A stretch of 64,000 bases of DNA from Sphaerochaeta globosa str. Buddy (GCF_000190435.1 NC_015152.1:936458-1000457); one strand, 5' to 3'; shown: positions 48,890 to 58,457, counted from the stretch's first letter. Notes: generated by a model from the sequence alone, not told the origin. Translations and numbers: made by a program.

Positions 48890-50110
48890 GTGAAGATACT
48901 CATCACTACCGATTTCTATTTGCCCTATACGACGGGAGTGACCACGGTTGTGGTGAATGAAATGGCCACTCTTCCCCTCCAAGGACATGAAGTGCGACTC
49001 TTAACCATCGGCGACAGGCAAAAGTCCTATTACCAAGATGGGGTGTATCACATGCAAGCGAGTCGTCTCAAACCGTTTGGTGATTCCTACATGACCTTCT
49101 CCTACAAGGATCCATTGCTTGAAGAAATTCTTGCTTGGAAACCCGATCTGGTCCACTCCAACAATGAGTTCTTTTCCATGGGATATGCCAAACGGATAGC
49201 AAAAGCTTTGCACATACCCTTGCTGCATACCTGCCACACTGATTTTACCCGATATGATGCAGAGCAACGTATTCGCCATACCCTGTGGGATACTGCGATG
49301 GCCCTGATCATAAAGCAGAGAGTGAAGCATTGTGACTTGCTTATCAGTCCTTCCTCAGCACATAAAGCCATGCTTGAACGCTACCGGATACTAAAGCCTA
49401 TCGAGGTGCTGCCCAGCGGAATCGACCTACAGCGGTTTGGTTTGAGAATTGACGATGAACTGCGTTCAAGGATGCGTTCGGATTTGCTCTTCAAGAAGGA
49501 GCATATTGTTTTAGTTTCCGTTTGCCGACTAGCCCCTGAGAAACGGGTTAATCGCACCATCGATGCCTTTTTCCTCCTCTCATTATTGGAAGATTCTGCT
49601 CGTCTTCTCATCGTAGGAGGAGGGCCGAAACTTGAGAGTCTACAACAGCAGGTCAAAGATTTCGGATTGGAAGGTCGTGTTGTATTCACCGGTTCGGTTC
49701 CCTGTGAATCGGTACATCGCTATTATCAGGCTTCTGATCTGTTTGTCTCCTCCTCGATCAGGGAATCACAGGGTTTGGGATTTGTAGAGGCGATGGCCTC
49801 AGGCCTCCCTGTGCTGCTCTGTGAGGATGGGTCACTCGGCTTCTCTATTGAGGATTCGGGTTGTGGATTTCTCTACCAAGACGAAAAACGTTTTGTATCC
49901 ATTCTCACGACTCTCATCAATAATCCTTCTCGCATCAAGGAAATGGGAGAAAGAGCAAAAGAAGCGAGCGAACGATTCAATCTACAACAATGGGCCTTTT
50001 TACTTTCTTCGATCTGTAGCCGTCTGCAAACCGAATCTGCGTTGAATCCTGGTAACCAATCGAATGACCGAAGGCATAATCAACAGAGTAGACAGCATGC
50101 AATTCAATAA
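48890..50110 (+). CDS. GT4-family glycosyltransferase, glycolipid-type
   Basis: 406 residues, GT-B fold. Seen: ITTDFYLPYTTGVTTVVVNEM with the G-V-T loop, HTCHTDFTRY, the C-terminal domain start LVSVCRLAPEKRVNRTIDAF, GGGPKLESLQQQVKDFGLEGRVVFTGSV, and the E-x7-E motif ESQGLGFVE. The pattern is close to monoglucosyl-diacylglycerol synthases, and two GT28 glycolipid enzymes are divergent from it, so the three probably build membrane glycolipids. GTG 48890 follows AAGGAG. The last ~37 residues (Gln-, Ser-, Arg-rich) are encoded opposite the end of the RND gene over 111 bases and have no family match. Confidence 0.87.
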   Translation: MKILITTDFYLPYTTGVTTVVVNEMATLPLQGHEVRLLTIGDRQKSYYQDGVYHMQASRLKPFGDSYMTFSYKDPLLEEILAWKPDLVHSNNEFFSMGYAKRIAKALHIPLLHTCHTDFTRYDAEQRIRHTLWDTAMALIIKQRVKHCDLLISPSSAHKAMLERYRILKPIEVLPSGIDLQRFGLRIDDELRSRMRSDLLFKKEHIVLVSVCRLAPEKRVNRTIDAFFLLSLLEDSARLLIVGGGPKLESLQQQVKDFGLEGRVVFTGSVPCESVHRYYQASDLFVSSSIRESQGLGFVEAMASGLPVLLCEDGSLGFSIEDSGCGFLYQDEKRFVSILTTLINNPSRIKEMGERAKEASERFNLQQWAFLLSSICSRLQTESALNPGNQSNDRRHNQQSRQHAIQ

Positions 50111-52447
50111 TGCAATGCTCATGAGGCTGCCGAAATAGCGAACCGGTGTGTAGGATGCAAACAGGAACATCATCATGCCACCGACGATAGAGAGCGTGGT
50201 CAGGATGATGGGTCTGCCGGTCTCCCGAATGGTCTCCGAAAGCAGTGATTCTACAGATCGGTTGTCTATGCCAAGCTTATTCCGATACCTGATCAAGAAA
50301 TGGATTGCATCATCGATGCCCGCCCCGACAGCAATGGCTGCAAAACTGACGGTGATCATATCGAAGGGTATTTGGAAGAAATACATGAAAATATAGTTCG
50401 CCATGACTCCGCTGATAATGGGGATCAACGCATACAGGGCGAAAGAAAGAGATTTGAATGCAAAAAGCACCACCAAGAAAACTAGAAGGTAGCTTGCGTA
50501 GGTGCTTTTTGACTGGTCCGAAAGCAGGGTATTGGAAAAATGCAAGCTTCTATGCGGTTCTCCTCCCAGCGTCACAATCGTACCGTTGGGCAGCAAGGGC
50601 AGATACGAGAGTACCGTATCCTCAATGCGTTTGGCACTGCCGATGGTTCCGAGCGCCTGCTCTTTTGCGTCATAATTCTGCAAAATTATTGTAAGTTTGG
50701 TCCCTTCCGGATTCATGATGGCACCCATCTCTTCCTGACCCTGGCGACTCATAAGAATGACCATGCGGCTGAGCAGATTGAGCAGGCCATCCGATTCGGG
50801 AATACCTGCCTCCTGGCTGTAGACCGAGTTCGCAAAGGCCACATAGGAAGCAAAGGAAAGGATATGCCGGACATCGTCACTCGATTGTAGTATTGCTTGC
50901 TCGAAAGCATACACATCTTGCAGATTCTCACTCTTCAAGAAGAACTGACTCTCCCCCTGTGGAGCTTCCACTGTGATGAGATAGGGGGTGTCCCCACCCA
51001 TTTTTTGAGCGAAATTTCTGCTCGTTATGCCTAAGGGATCCTTTTTGGGGAGATAGGACATGTAGTTTGTGTTTACCGGGATATGGTCTCGAGTGAGGGC
51101 GTACCCACCGATAATAAGAATGAACAGCACAATGAAAAGCGGCCAGGCACGTTTTACCACACGATCGATGGAAATGACCAACAGCGCAAGATATCCTTTT
51201 TTGTAGGTTGTAATTTGCTCTTGTTTGGGAGGAACCACCAAGTTCAGCATGGCTGGAAGGTACGTCGATGCCAGAACGGCACAATAGCTGACCCCGATTC
51301 CGACTGCGATGCCAAATTCTCTCAACGCTGGTGTTTTTGAAAAGAGCAGGCTCATAAAGCCTATGACGGTGGTCATGCAGGCGAAAACAATGGTACGCAG
51401 GATTTTCTGCGTGGACTGAACCGGGTTCATGCCTTTTGCATAATCAGAATAATACTCTCCGATGACATGGATCGCATACGAGGACCCTAGGTTGAGCACC
51501 ATGCAAGGAGTGACAATATTTACGATGGTCAGCGAGTAGCCAAGCAAACGCATCGTTCCAAATGTCCAAATGATGCCGATAACTGACATGGAGAAGGGAA
51601 GGAGGACACTTCGCTTGGCTTTGAAACTGAGATAATAAATGGTCAGGATGGCAATGAAACAGAGGGTAAGCAGAATGCTCAAGTCTCTGCCAAGGTAGTG
51701 CATCAAACGATTGGTAATAATCGCACCGCCATTGATGGAGACTTTGATGTCGGCTTCCCTCAGCTCATCGAGAATTGCAGAGAGTTCATTCTCCATCTGA
51801 TGGGTCAGTGCAAAGGATTCAAAGCTGAACAATATGCTTGTCAAATCTTCGCTGACCAAATAGTTCTTCACCAACGGATCATTCTCAATACGCTTGAGCA
51901 AAAGCTCGGCTTGTTCGTCAGTCCATGCTTGTTGGCCTGAATTGGTTGCAAAGGGGACACTGACAAGGCGGCTGCCTCGCTTTTCAAAGGTTACGAAGTC
52001 AAGCACGGAAAAGCTCTGACCCACATACCCGGTAGCACTGAGTTTTTGCATGACGGAGGAAATGCGATTCAACGTATCTGCCTCATAGAGGACCGGGCTT
52101 TCCAGCATCACCAGATAGGAAGTGCTGTATGCAAGGTTTTCTTCAGGTGCGATGGTTTCTTGCTTGTTGCTGGCTACGAGATAGTCCCCCAAGGATGAGC
52201 TGTCAAGCACCATTGTTTCAGGGATTGCCTCTCTATACTCTTGCTGATCGGCTTGCTGCTGAGGTTTGTACTCCCCCGTGCCTCCTGTGTAGGTTACCCC
52301 TTTCCCTGTTTCGTTCATGAGGGAGTTGTAATCTGCATCAAGGTGCAGAAAAGATGCGTGGTATAGGAAAAATGCCGTTATCAGGAGAACCACAGCCAAA
52401 GTCAATTTGCTGTGCTTTCCGGCGAAGACAAGTAGGCTATGTTTCAT
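50000..52447 (-). CDS. RND-superfamily MMPL-type exporter
   Basis: 815 residues, 12 membrane helices in two halves: one helix, a large periplasmic loop (~35-215), five helices, one helix, a second loop, five helices. Seen: GRDLSILLTLCFIAILTIYYLSF and the VVTPCMVLNLGSSYAIHVIGEYY helix with family-typical small and acidic residues, VFACMTTVIGFMSLLFS, and in the second half GAGIDDAIHFLIRYRNKL and ETGRPIILTTLSIVGGMMMF. The family moves lipids, hopanoids or other hydrophobic molecules out of the inner membrane. Next to glycolipid glycosyltransferases, lipid export is a natural guess. GGGAG precedes ATG 52447. Confidence 0.9.
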   Translation of the reverse strand: MKHSLLVFAGKHSKLTLAVVLLITAFFLYHASFLHLDADYNSLMNETGKGVTYTGGTGEYKPQQQADQQEYREAIPETMVLDSSSLGDYLVASNKQETIAPEENLAYSTSYLVMLESPVLYEADTLNRISSVMQKLSATGYVGQSFSVLDFVTFEKRGSRLVSVPFATNSGQQAWTDEQAELLLKRIENDPLVKNYLVSEDLTSILFSFESFALTHQMENELSAILDELREADIKVSINGGAIITNRLMHYLGRDLSILLTLCFIAILTIYYLSFKAKRSVLLPFSMSVIGIIWTFGTMRLLGYSLTIVNIVTPCMVLNLGSSYAIHVIGEYYSDYAKGMNPVQSTQKILRTIVFACMTTVIGFMSLLFSKTPALREFGIAVGIGVSYCAVLASTYLPAMLNLVVPPKQEQITTYKKGYLALLVISIDRVVKRAWPLFIVLFILIIGGYALTRDHIPVNTNYMSYLPKKDPLGITSRNFAQKMGGDTPYLITVEAPQGESQFFLKSENLQDVYAFEQAILQSSDDVRHILSFASYVAFANSVYSQEAGIPESDGLLNLLSRMVILMSRQGQEEMGAIMNPEGTKLTIILQNYDAKEQALGTIGSAKRIEDTVLSYLPLLPNGTIVTLGGEPHRSLHFSNTLLSDQSKSTYASYLLVFLVVLFAFKSLSFALYALIPIISGVMANYIFMYFFQIPFDMITVSFAAIAVGAGIDDAIHFLIRYRNKLGIDNRSVESLLSETIRETGRPIILTTLSIVGGMMMFLFASYTPVRYFGSLMSIALLNCMLSTLLIMPSVIRLVTRIQRRFGLQTATDRRK

Positions 52448-52495
52448 GATACTCCCAAATCTTATAGTGGGAAAAAGTATACCATAGAGTTGGCA

Positions 52496-52527
52496 TAAGA
52501 AAAACCCACTTGATTGCCAAGTGGGTT
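52496..52527 (-). terminator. Terminator after the DEAD-box helicase gene
   Basis: AACCCACTTG pairs with CAAGTGGGTT around a 5-base loop; on the minus strand a TTTTTCTTA tail follows. It begins 7 bases after the helicase stop. Confidence 0.85.
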
Positions 52528-52533
52528 ATGATT

Positions 52534-54402
52534 TTAGTCGTTATACCGACGTCTGGAGCTGGGTCCTTTCTTGCTGAACGAACCTTTCTTGGTCTTGGAA
52601 GTACTATACTTCCCGTGGACCCGTGCTGGTCTATCGTCCAAGGCTGCAGGTCTGCTTTCGTAACGTTCTTCACCGTACGAATCCCTTCCATACGGCTGGT
52701 AGTCGTCACGGTCACTTCTTCTGGCTGGACGGTCAGAGTAGGATGGACGTCTATCATCACGGGTTCTACCCGAAAGATTCTTCCCGTTCGGATTGTCCGG
52801 TTTTGCCCGGCTGATCATGGGCTTGCCTTCCGGTCCTTGCTCGCCGAACGTCTTGAGAATGCGCTCTGCAACCTGCAAGGGAGCACTGACGAAGGAGAAC
52901 TCCTCACGAACTGAAACATCTTGGATGTCCCGGTCCTCAGCCCCTACCTGTTCGATGAGATAATCGACGAGCAGACGCTTATCCAGTCCGTCCTTACGAC
53001 CACGGGCAATGAACAAACGGGTAAATCCGCTCTCTTCCTCGCGTACGGGTCTGTCGCCCCTGCGATCATCCCTGCCGCCAGTGATGTGCTGATACTTGGA
53101 AACATCGAGCTCATCCTTGTAGAAGTGATCTAAAAGGGCTGCTACTACGATTTCAGGCTTCTTGCCGTCCAACAGCTGTTCAGCAATGGGAAGGAAGTGA
53201 CTGGTTTCTGCATCATCATCAGAGATGGCCATGAGCCGACTGAGGATGCGTGCGCGCTTGATCCTGATAATCTCACTCGCCTCAGGCACGGATTCGCGTC
53301 TGATATTGGTTTTGGAGACATTCTTGATGAAGGAGAACCGCTTAAATTCGCGGGGAGCCACAAAGGTAATGGCAATACCGGTCTTACCTGCGCGCCCGGT
53401 TCTTCCTACACGGTGGATATAGGCATCGGGATCTTCAGGAAGTGAGAAGTTGATAACGTGGGTGAGATCGGAAATATCGATACCACGTGCCGCAACGTCG
53501 GTTGCAACAATGATGCTGATGCTTCTTTCTCTCATTTTGTGGAGAATGAGCTCTCTTTGCTTTTGGGAAAGATCGCCGTGCAAAGGTTCTGCATCGTACC
53601 CGCGGTCCATGAGCTTTCGGCCCACTTCGTCACACTGAACCTTGGTTCGGCAGAAAATTATTCCATAGAAATTCTCTTCCATATCAATGATACGGGTGAG
53701 AGCTTCCAACTTGTCCGACTCCTTCACCTCAACATAAATTTGGTCGGTGAGGTTGCTGGTCATGGTATCCTGTTGGATTTTTACCACCTGGGCGTTATGC
53801 ATGAAACGCTCAGCCAACCGCTGGATAGGCTGGGGCATGGTTGCAGAGAAGCAGAGCATACGTTTCTCTGCAGGGGTCTGCTTCAGTACTTCCTCGATAT
53901 CCTCGATGAATCCCATGTCGAGCATTTCGTCAGCCTCGTCGAGTACCACGAATTTTAGGTGCTCAAGGTGTAACGAACCTCGTCTGAGGTGGTCCAGGAT
54001 ACGTCCGGGTGTACCAACTACAACATGCACACCTCTTCTGAGTTTGCGAAGCTGTAGTTCCATGGAGGCGCCACCATATACAGCGGCAATCTCCAGTCTT
54101 CGATCTCCCTTGAGGGAGTTGATCTCTTCTGCGTTTTGTACGGCAAGCTCGCGGGTAGGTGCGAGAATGAGTGCTTGGACCTGGTAGAGGGATGGGTCTA
54201 CGATTTCGAGAATGGGAAGCCCGAAAGCAGCGGTTTTACCGGTTCCGGTTTGTGCCTGGCCAATTACGTCAACCTGATCCTTGAGGAGCAAAGGTATGCA
54301 TGCGCTCTGAATTTTGGTAGGTTCTTCGAAACCTTTCGCTTTAATGGCGGCAATGGTTTGTGCGGACAGCCCTAGGTCCGCAAAGCTTGTTAACTCTGAC
54401 AT
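52534..54402 (-). CDS. deaD: DEAD-box ATP-dependent RNA helicase (DeaD/CsdA type)
   Basis: 622 residues. Helicase core 1-~370 with the Q motif (FADLGLSAQTIAAIKAKGFEEPTKIQ split in two helices), motif I AQTGTGKTA, PTRELA, VLDEADEML, SAT, ATDVAARGID, and HRVGRTGRAGK. Then a helical region (~370-470), a DbpA-type RNA-binding domain (~480-555: FTRLFIARGRKDGLDKR...), and a tail very rich in Arg, Asp, Ser and Tyr. It unwinds RNA in ribosome assembly and mRNA decay, usually cold-induced. AGGAG precedes ATG 54402; a ~90-base leader upstream has a TCGGTT/AACCGA hairpin (54433-54447). Confidence 0.94.
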   Translation of the reverse strand: MSELTSFADLGLSAQTIAAIKAKGFEEPTKIQSACIPLLLKDQVDVIGQAQTGTGKTAAFGLPILEIVDPSLYQVQALILAPTRELAVQNAEEINSLKGDRRLEIAAVYGGASMELQLRKLRRGVHVVVGTPGRILDHLRRGSLHLEHLKFVVLDEADEMLDMGFIEDIEEVLKQTPAEKRMLCFSATMPQPIQRLAERFMHNAQVVKIQQDTMTSNLTDQIYVEVKESDKLEALTRIIDMEENFYGIIFCRTKVQCDEVGRKLMDRGYDAEPLHGDLSQKQRELILHKMRERSISIIVATDVAARGIDISDLTHVINFSLPEDPDAYIHRVGRTGRAGKTGIAITFVAPREFKRFSFIKNVSKTNIRRESVPEASEIIRIKRARILSRLMAISDDDAETSHFLPIAEQLLDGKKPEIVVAALLDHFYKDELDVSKYQHITGGRDDRRGDRPVREEESGFTRLFIARGRKDGLDKRLLVDYLIEQVGAEDRDIQDVSVREEFSFVSAPLQVAERILKTFGEQGPEGKPMISRAKPDNPNGKNLSGRTRDDRRPSYSDRPARRSDRDDYQPYGRDSYGEERYESRPAALDDRPARVHGKYSTSKTKKGSFSKKGPSSRRRYND

Positions 54403-54528
54403 GGAACTCCTGATACATATGTGATTGGATTATCGGTTGTGAACCGAGATATACATAATAAGCTAGTGCAGTCTATACAAATGCGCAACTTGTTGCAAGA
54501 CAGAAACATCCTAAATAGAGAAATTTGC

Positions 54529-55569
54529 CTACCAACGATTATAGACCCGTTCTGCAAAGCCCAAGAGCCTGTTTAGTTGCAGCATTGTGCCATCGTCAAG
54601 CATGCAGGTTCCACTGAAATACCCGAATACCTGGTGCTGGTCACTTTGTATTACCAGAAAATTCGTCTTTGAGCAACGATCGACACAGGGTTCGAATTCA
54701 AGGTTGAGCCGTCCCTCCTTATCCTGCATGGTCCATGGTGCAAGATAGTTGTTCTGATCGAAGACAAAATCTACCTCGCCAAGCTTATGTATGGCATGGT
54801 TGTAAAGTATGGCATTCTCACTGGCAGGGGAGCGGTCGGAAAAACCATAGCCGAGATTCAGGCCGAACGGTACATTTTCCAGCAATGCCGATACACTTGC
54901 CCAATACCAGGTGTTTTGGTAGGTCCACCTCCCTCTGCCCCAGTCAAGAACCCCCCAAGCTTCACCTAAGAGTAGTTGCTCTGTTTCCATACCTCTTCTG
55001 ACATTGCCTGTTGCGCTGAGACAATTGATTTTCTCATTGAGATAGAAGGCTTTGCGTTGTTCCTTCCAACTGGTTGCGATATTCAGACTGTCAGCTGAGT
55101 CTGCTTGGGTGAGGGTGATGTCGAAATCCAACCCCACTGTGCCATCGGGCAGCACCAACGTAGGGCAAGCTACCATGATATGACGATCGAAGCCCCGTTT
55201 GATGAATGCCAGACGAAGTTTTTTATTCGCCCAGGAGACTTGGCTGTCCTGTGTCGAAGACGGGGCAAGCCCGATAGAGCCGCGGGGGAAAAACGTCAGT
55301 GCATCGGTCTGGCTGACCTTCTTGGCATTGAAGTCGATATAGCTGAGCGCAAAGAGCGCTGCATAGCCCAAGTCGCTGATGGTCGCTGTAACAGCATACC
55401 CTTTCTGTTGGTTGATTATGGCATAGTAGTCCCACTCCTTGATGGAGAGAGAGCCGCCTTTGACTTTGCTGCGTTCATACCGCCAGAAGGGGTGGCGGGC
55501 CCAGCCTTCTTGGATAATATGCCCTTTCCGGTCAAGCAAATCTTGGCCGTGGATGATTTGTTGCTGCAT
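54529..55569 (-). CDS. DUF2804 family protein
   Basis: 346 residues, no signal peptide or membrane segment. The family signature is clear: KEWDYYAI near the N terminus, LAFIKRGFDRHIMV, and the strongly conserved WGRGRWTYQNTWYWASVSA followed by FGLNLGYGFSDRSPASENA. Function is unknown; the fold is predicted to be beta-rich, lipocalin-like, in related proteins. AAAGGGGGTG lies before ATG 55569. The stop at 54529 and the upstream phosphoesterase end 24 bases before its start suggest both are on one transcript. Confidence 0.87.
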   Translation of the reverse strand: MQQQIIHGQDLLDRKGHIIQEGWARHPFWRYERSKVKGGSLSIKEWDYYAIINQQKGYAVTATISDLGYAALFALSYIDFNAKKVSQTDALTFFPRGSIGLAPSSTQDSQVSWANKKLRLAFIKRGFDRHIMVACPTLVLPDGTVGLDFDITLTQADSADSLNIATSWKEQRKAFYLNEKINCLSATGNVRRGMETEQLLLGEAWGVLDWGRGRWTYQNTWYWASVSALLENVPFGLNLGYGFSDRSPASENAILYNHAIHKLGEVDFVFDQNNYLAPWTMQDKEGRLNLEFEPCVDRCSKTNFLVIQSDQHQVFGYFSGTCMLDDGTMLQLNRLLGFAERVYNRW

Positions 55570-55593
55570 TCTTACACCCCCTTTCTGTGTATT

Positions 55594-56667
55594 CTACAAC
55601 CCCCAGGTATCAACCGTATAGGTGACGACCTCATACGGACGGCCATCGGAGAACAGGGTGACGCTTTTGATCCCCTTGCTATGATACTTTGAACCGTAGG
55701 ATCCGTAGCTTGCACTTCTTCCATAATTCAGGTCGATACCTTCCCAAGTTCCCGAAAAATCGTTGAGATGGTCGTGACCGCTGAAGATAGCAACGGTATT
55801 TCCAATTTCGTGCATTGCCTCAAACAATCCGGAGTTTTCAAGCGGTACATTGACTTTTCTGTCAAGCTGTACGCCAAGAGCTGTACCGCTTTCCCATAAA
55901 AGCTTGAATTCAGGGACAGGAATATGCATAAAAGCGTAGAGTGGAATATTGGTAAGGCCATCCTCCACCCAACGATACCAAGCTATCTGGGAGGGATATA
56001 GGTAATCGGGAGCTATAACACCCCCCTCATAGACCCTGCTGTCTTGGGAGTCCAACAGAATTATCGCCTGTACCACCTGCCCATCCTTGGTAAGGACTAT
56101 CGGATAATTGCTATTGCCCGCCACCCAATCTTCCCCTTGAGAGAAGAGGGCTGTTGGATAGCCGTCCAGAAGGTTTGCAAGTGTCGGTTTATCGTGCGTG
56201 TGCTGCCCGTCATGGTTGCCGAAACTCAAGGCCCAAACGCGGTTGTGCTCTTGCATGAAGTCGGCAAATTCAGTGAGCATTTTCAGGCTGTCGAAACTAT
56301 ACAGGAGATCTCCGCTGATGACCGTCAAGTCAGGGTTGGTCTCATCGAAGGCTTTTTCCAGCATTGCATAGATTTTATCGCGGCCGGAGAAGGGGCCCCT
56401 TCGAAGGTGGAAGTCGGTACCCCAAAGGATGGTAAACGAATCGTTGGTGTAGGGAAGTGAAAAGGCTTTCTGTTCAAAGATTGCCGTTTCAAGGTTGAAA
56501 GCTTCCTCGGCAAGAGAAAAAAGCTCGGTATGTCGATCAAATTCTTGGTAGATTCTGGTATTGTTCAGGCCCATGATAACCAGATAGGTAGCAATCCCTA
56601 GTGCGATGAGCAGGATGGCCAATGAGAGTACTACTGTTTTAAGAACCCAAGAGGCTGATCGTTTCAT
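55594..56667 (-). CDS. Membrane-anchored metallophosphoesterase
   Basis: 357 residues. An N-terminal membrane helix (~10-32, VVLSLAILLIALGIATYLVI) and a calcineurin-like phosphoesterase domain facing out. Seen: GTDFHL (motif I), VISGDLLYS (II), SFGNHDGQHTHD (III), a later FMHIPVPEF, and SGHDHLNDF (V). All metal-binding residues of the family are kept. The substrate may be a phospholipid head group or nucleotide; UDP-diacylglucosamine hydrolase-type use cannot be excluded. The start at 56667 has neither a good ribosome site nor a well-placed -10 box, so it is less certain. Confidence 0.85.
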   Translation of the reverse strand: MKRSASWVLKTVVLSLAILLIALGIATYLVIMGLNNTRIYQEFDRHTELFSLAEEAFNLETAIFEQKAFSLPYTNDSFTILWGTDFHLRRGPFSGRDKIYAMLEKAFDETNPDLTVISGDLLYSFDSLKMLTEFADFMQEHNRVWALSFGNHDGQHTHDKPTLANLLDGYPTALFSQGEDWVAGNSNYPIVLTKDGQVVQAIILLDSQDSRVYEGGVIAPDYLYPSQIAWYRWVEDGLTNIPLYAFMHIPVPEFKLLWESGTALGVQLDRKVNVPLENSGLFEAMHEIGNTVAIFSGHDHLNDFSGTWEGIDLNYGRSASYGSYGSKYHSKGIKSVTLFSDGRPYEVVTYTVDTWGL

Positions 56668-56707
56668 ATAGTCTGTAGCCTAGCACGTATCAGGGTTCGT
56701 TTCCATA

Positions 56708-56735
56708 TGAAAAAGCTGGCACGAATGCCAGCTTT
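56708..56735 (-). terminator. Terminator after the PpiD-like gene
   Basis: AAAGCTGGCA pairs with TGCCAGCTTT around CGAA (TTCG on the minus strand), followed by a T-rich TTTTTC on the minus side. It lies 22 bases after the stop. Confidence 0.75.
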
Positions 56736-56757
56736 CTCAAGGAGGAAGAAGAAATAC

Positions 56758-58335
56758 CTATTTGGTTTGTCCAAGCACCACGGTAAGGAAGGTGGTCAGG
56801 AAGTTGTCCTCGAAGGCATCGGAAGTATACAAGGCTTGGGAGAAGTCCTGTTGGTTCTGGCTTCCGCTGTAGTAGTCATAGAACATTGAAAGATAACTGG
56901 ACATACCTTCATCCAAGGTATCCTCTCCGACTTCAAGCAACAGGTAAGCGGCTCCCACCTTGATGGGATCGAGCAGGGTGTTTGCCTGTGCAGTATACAT
57001 CTGCTTGGCAACATCGCCGGTTGCGGCGCTGCTGAGAATGCCAGCTGTATCGGTATAGGAGAAATCACTCATGTAGCTGCTCTTTCCGACGTTGTATGGG
57101 GTGGCTCCTACTGCAACGACTTCCAAATTGTTCTTGAGAGCTACCTCGTCGAGGCCTTCGGCTTTTGCAGTCTCGGCCCAGCTCTTCGCAAGATCGGAGA
57201 GATAGGAATCGATCAAAGCAGAATCGTTGACAGCCAGATAGGCCTTTACGGAAGCAAGGGTTGTCTCATCTGCATAGTCGCTCTCAACAGCAGCACTGTT
57301 GACTTTGTACAAGGTGAATGAGCCATTTGCTTCGAAGGGGCCGATGACATCGCCATCCTTGGCACTCAAGAGGGAAAGAGCTTCGTCGGCATTCTTGAAA
57401 TTGGAAACAATACCGTAGTAGTAAAGCTGTCCAACCTTGCCTTCCTGTGCAGCATAGCTGTCCAGGCTGTTTGCAACAGCAGCTGCCTCGAAGGTGGTCT
57501 GCCCGCTGGTGATGGATTCGTATACGGTCTTGGCCTGTTCAGCAGTCTCAACAGAAATAATGCTCAGGTCCATGGTATAGAAGAGTTGCTTGTTCTGTAG
57601 CGCATACTGGGAAGCAAGCTCGTTCGGGTACTGGTTCTGGTCAACGGAAAGATAGCGGAATGTTCTGCCCTTGCTGGCCATGGTGGCAATGTATTCTGCC
57701 TCGGCACTGGAAGAGAGAACCGTCCCGACATCATCGACCACAATCTGATAGGGAAGCGAGCGGCGGATTGACTTCTCAACGTTAGCCTTTGATTCTGCAC
57801 TCGCTTTCTGGTAGGTCTCAACGTCGAACTTGCCATCCTTGTTATAGGCACCGCTGTTGATGATGGCACGGTTTACTACATCATCGGCGGCAATAATGCC
57901 AGCCTTGGTGGCAAGCTCATTGATGGCGGTGAAAATCACAGTACTGTCATACGCACTCTTCCAGATTTGGTACAGGGCCTGGGTCTGGTCGGTACCGCTG
58001 GACTTGTACTGGTTGGCATAGTTCTGGACTTGGTCATAGAAGTAATTGCCGTAGACATACTTTATTTCTTGCTTGCCATACTTGCCGAAGACGATTCCAT
58101 TACTCGTCCTCTTGCCTACGAAGGCTTCGATTGCGGGAGCCAATACAAAGGAGACAGCGATGAGGATTAGGATAAGCATTCCTAAAACCCAGCCAATGGT
58201 GATTTTGCGTTTCGGCTTGAGAACAACTTCTTTTTTGCCCTCTACCGCTACCGCATCCTTTTTTGCTTTTCCGATTGTGAGCTCTTTTGCCTCATCCTCG
58301 GGTTTCTTTCCATTTGTGTTGTCGTTTGCAGACAT
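56758..58335 (-). CDS. PpiD/SurA-like periplasmic foldase with N-terminal anchor
   Basis: 525 residues. A hydrophilic, Lys-rich cytoplasmic tail (~1-45), one membrane helix (~48-68, WVLGMLILILIAVSFVLAP), then a SurA-N-type chaperone part (~80-250: FGKYGKQEIKYVYGNYFYDQVQNYA, DVVNRAIINSGAYNKDGKFDVETYQ) and a parvulin-like region (~260-370: YTMDLSIISVETAEQAKTVYESI, GKVGQLYYYGIVSNFKNADEAL). The parvulin part is diverged, so prolyl isomerase activity is unsure. It probably chaperones outer-membrane proteins leaving the Sec channel. ATG 58335 has GAGG upstream. Confidence 0.82.
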   Translation of the reverse strand: MSANDNTNGKKPEDEAKELTIGKAKKDAVAVEGKKEVVLKPKRKITIGWVLGMLILILIAVSFVLAPAIEAFVGKRTSNGIVFGKYGKQEIKYVYGNYFYDQVQNYANQYKSSGTDQTQALYQIWKSAYDSTVIFTAINELATKAGIIAADDVVNRAIINSGAYNKDGKFDVETYQKASAESKANVEKSIRRSLPYQIVVDDVGTVLSSSAEAEYIATMASKGRTFRYLSVDQNQYPNELASQYALQNKQLFYTMDLSIISVETAEQAKTVYESITSGQTTFEAAAVANSLDSYAAQEGKVGQLYYYGIVSNFKNADEALSLLSAKDGDVIGPFEANGSFTLYKVNSAAVESDYADETTLASVKAYLAVNDSALIDSYLSDLAKSWAETAKAEGLDEVALKNNLEVVAVGATPYNVGKSSYMSDFSYTDTAGILSSAATGDVAKQMYTAQANTLLDPIKVGAAYLLLEVGEDTLDEGMSSYLSMFYDYYSGSQNQQDFSQALYTSDAFEDNFLTTFLTVVLGQTK

Positions 58336-58386
58336 GATAAACCTCTTTCTCCCGTGCATTTTCCGCATGTGCGGACAGTCCTATGA

Positions 58387-58415
58387 AAAATAGCATTTCA
58401 CCTAGCTACTGTCAA
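58387..58415 (-). promoter_or_regulatory. Promoter of the PpiD-like gene
   Basis: TTGACA (58415-58410), 17-base spacer, TATTTT (58392-58387). The ~45-base leader holds a small CCGC-ATGT-GCGG hairpin. Confidence 0.6.
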
Positions 58416-58457
58416 TGAATAGCTGTAGAAAAGCACAAACAGCCAATTTTATTCGTA

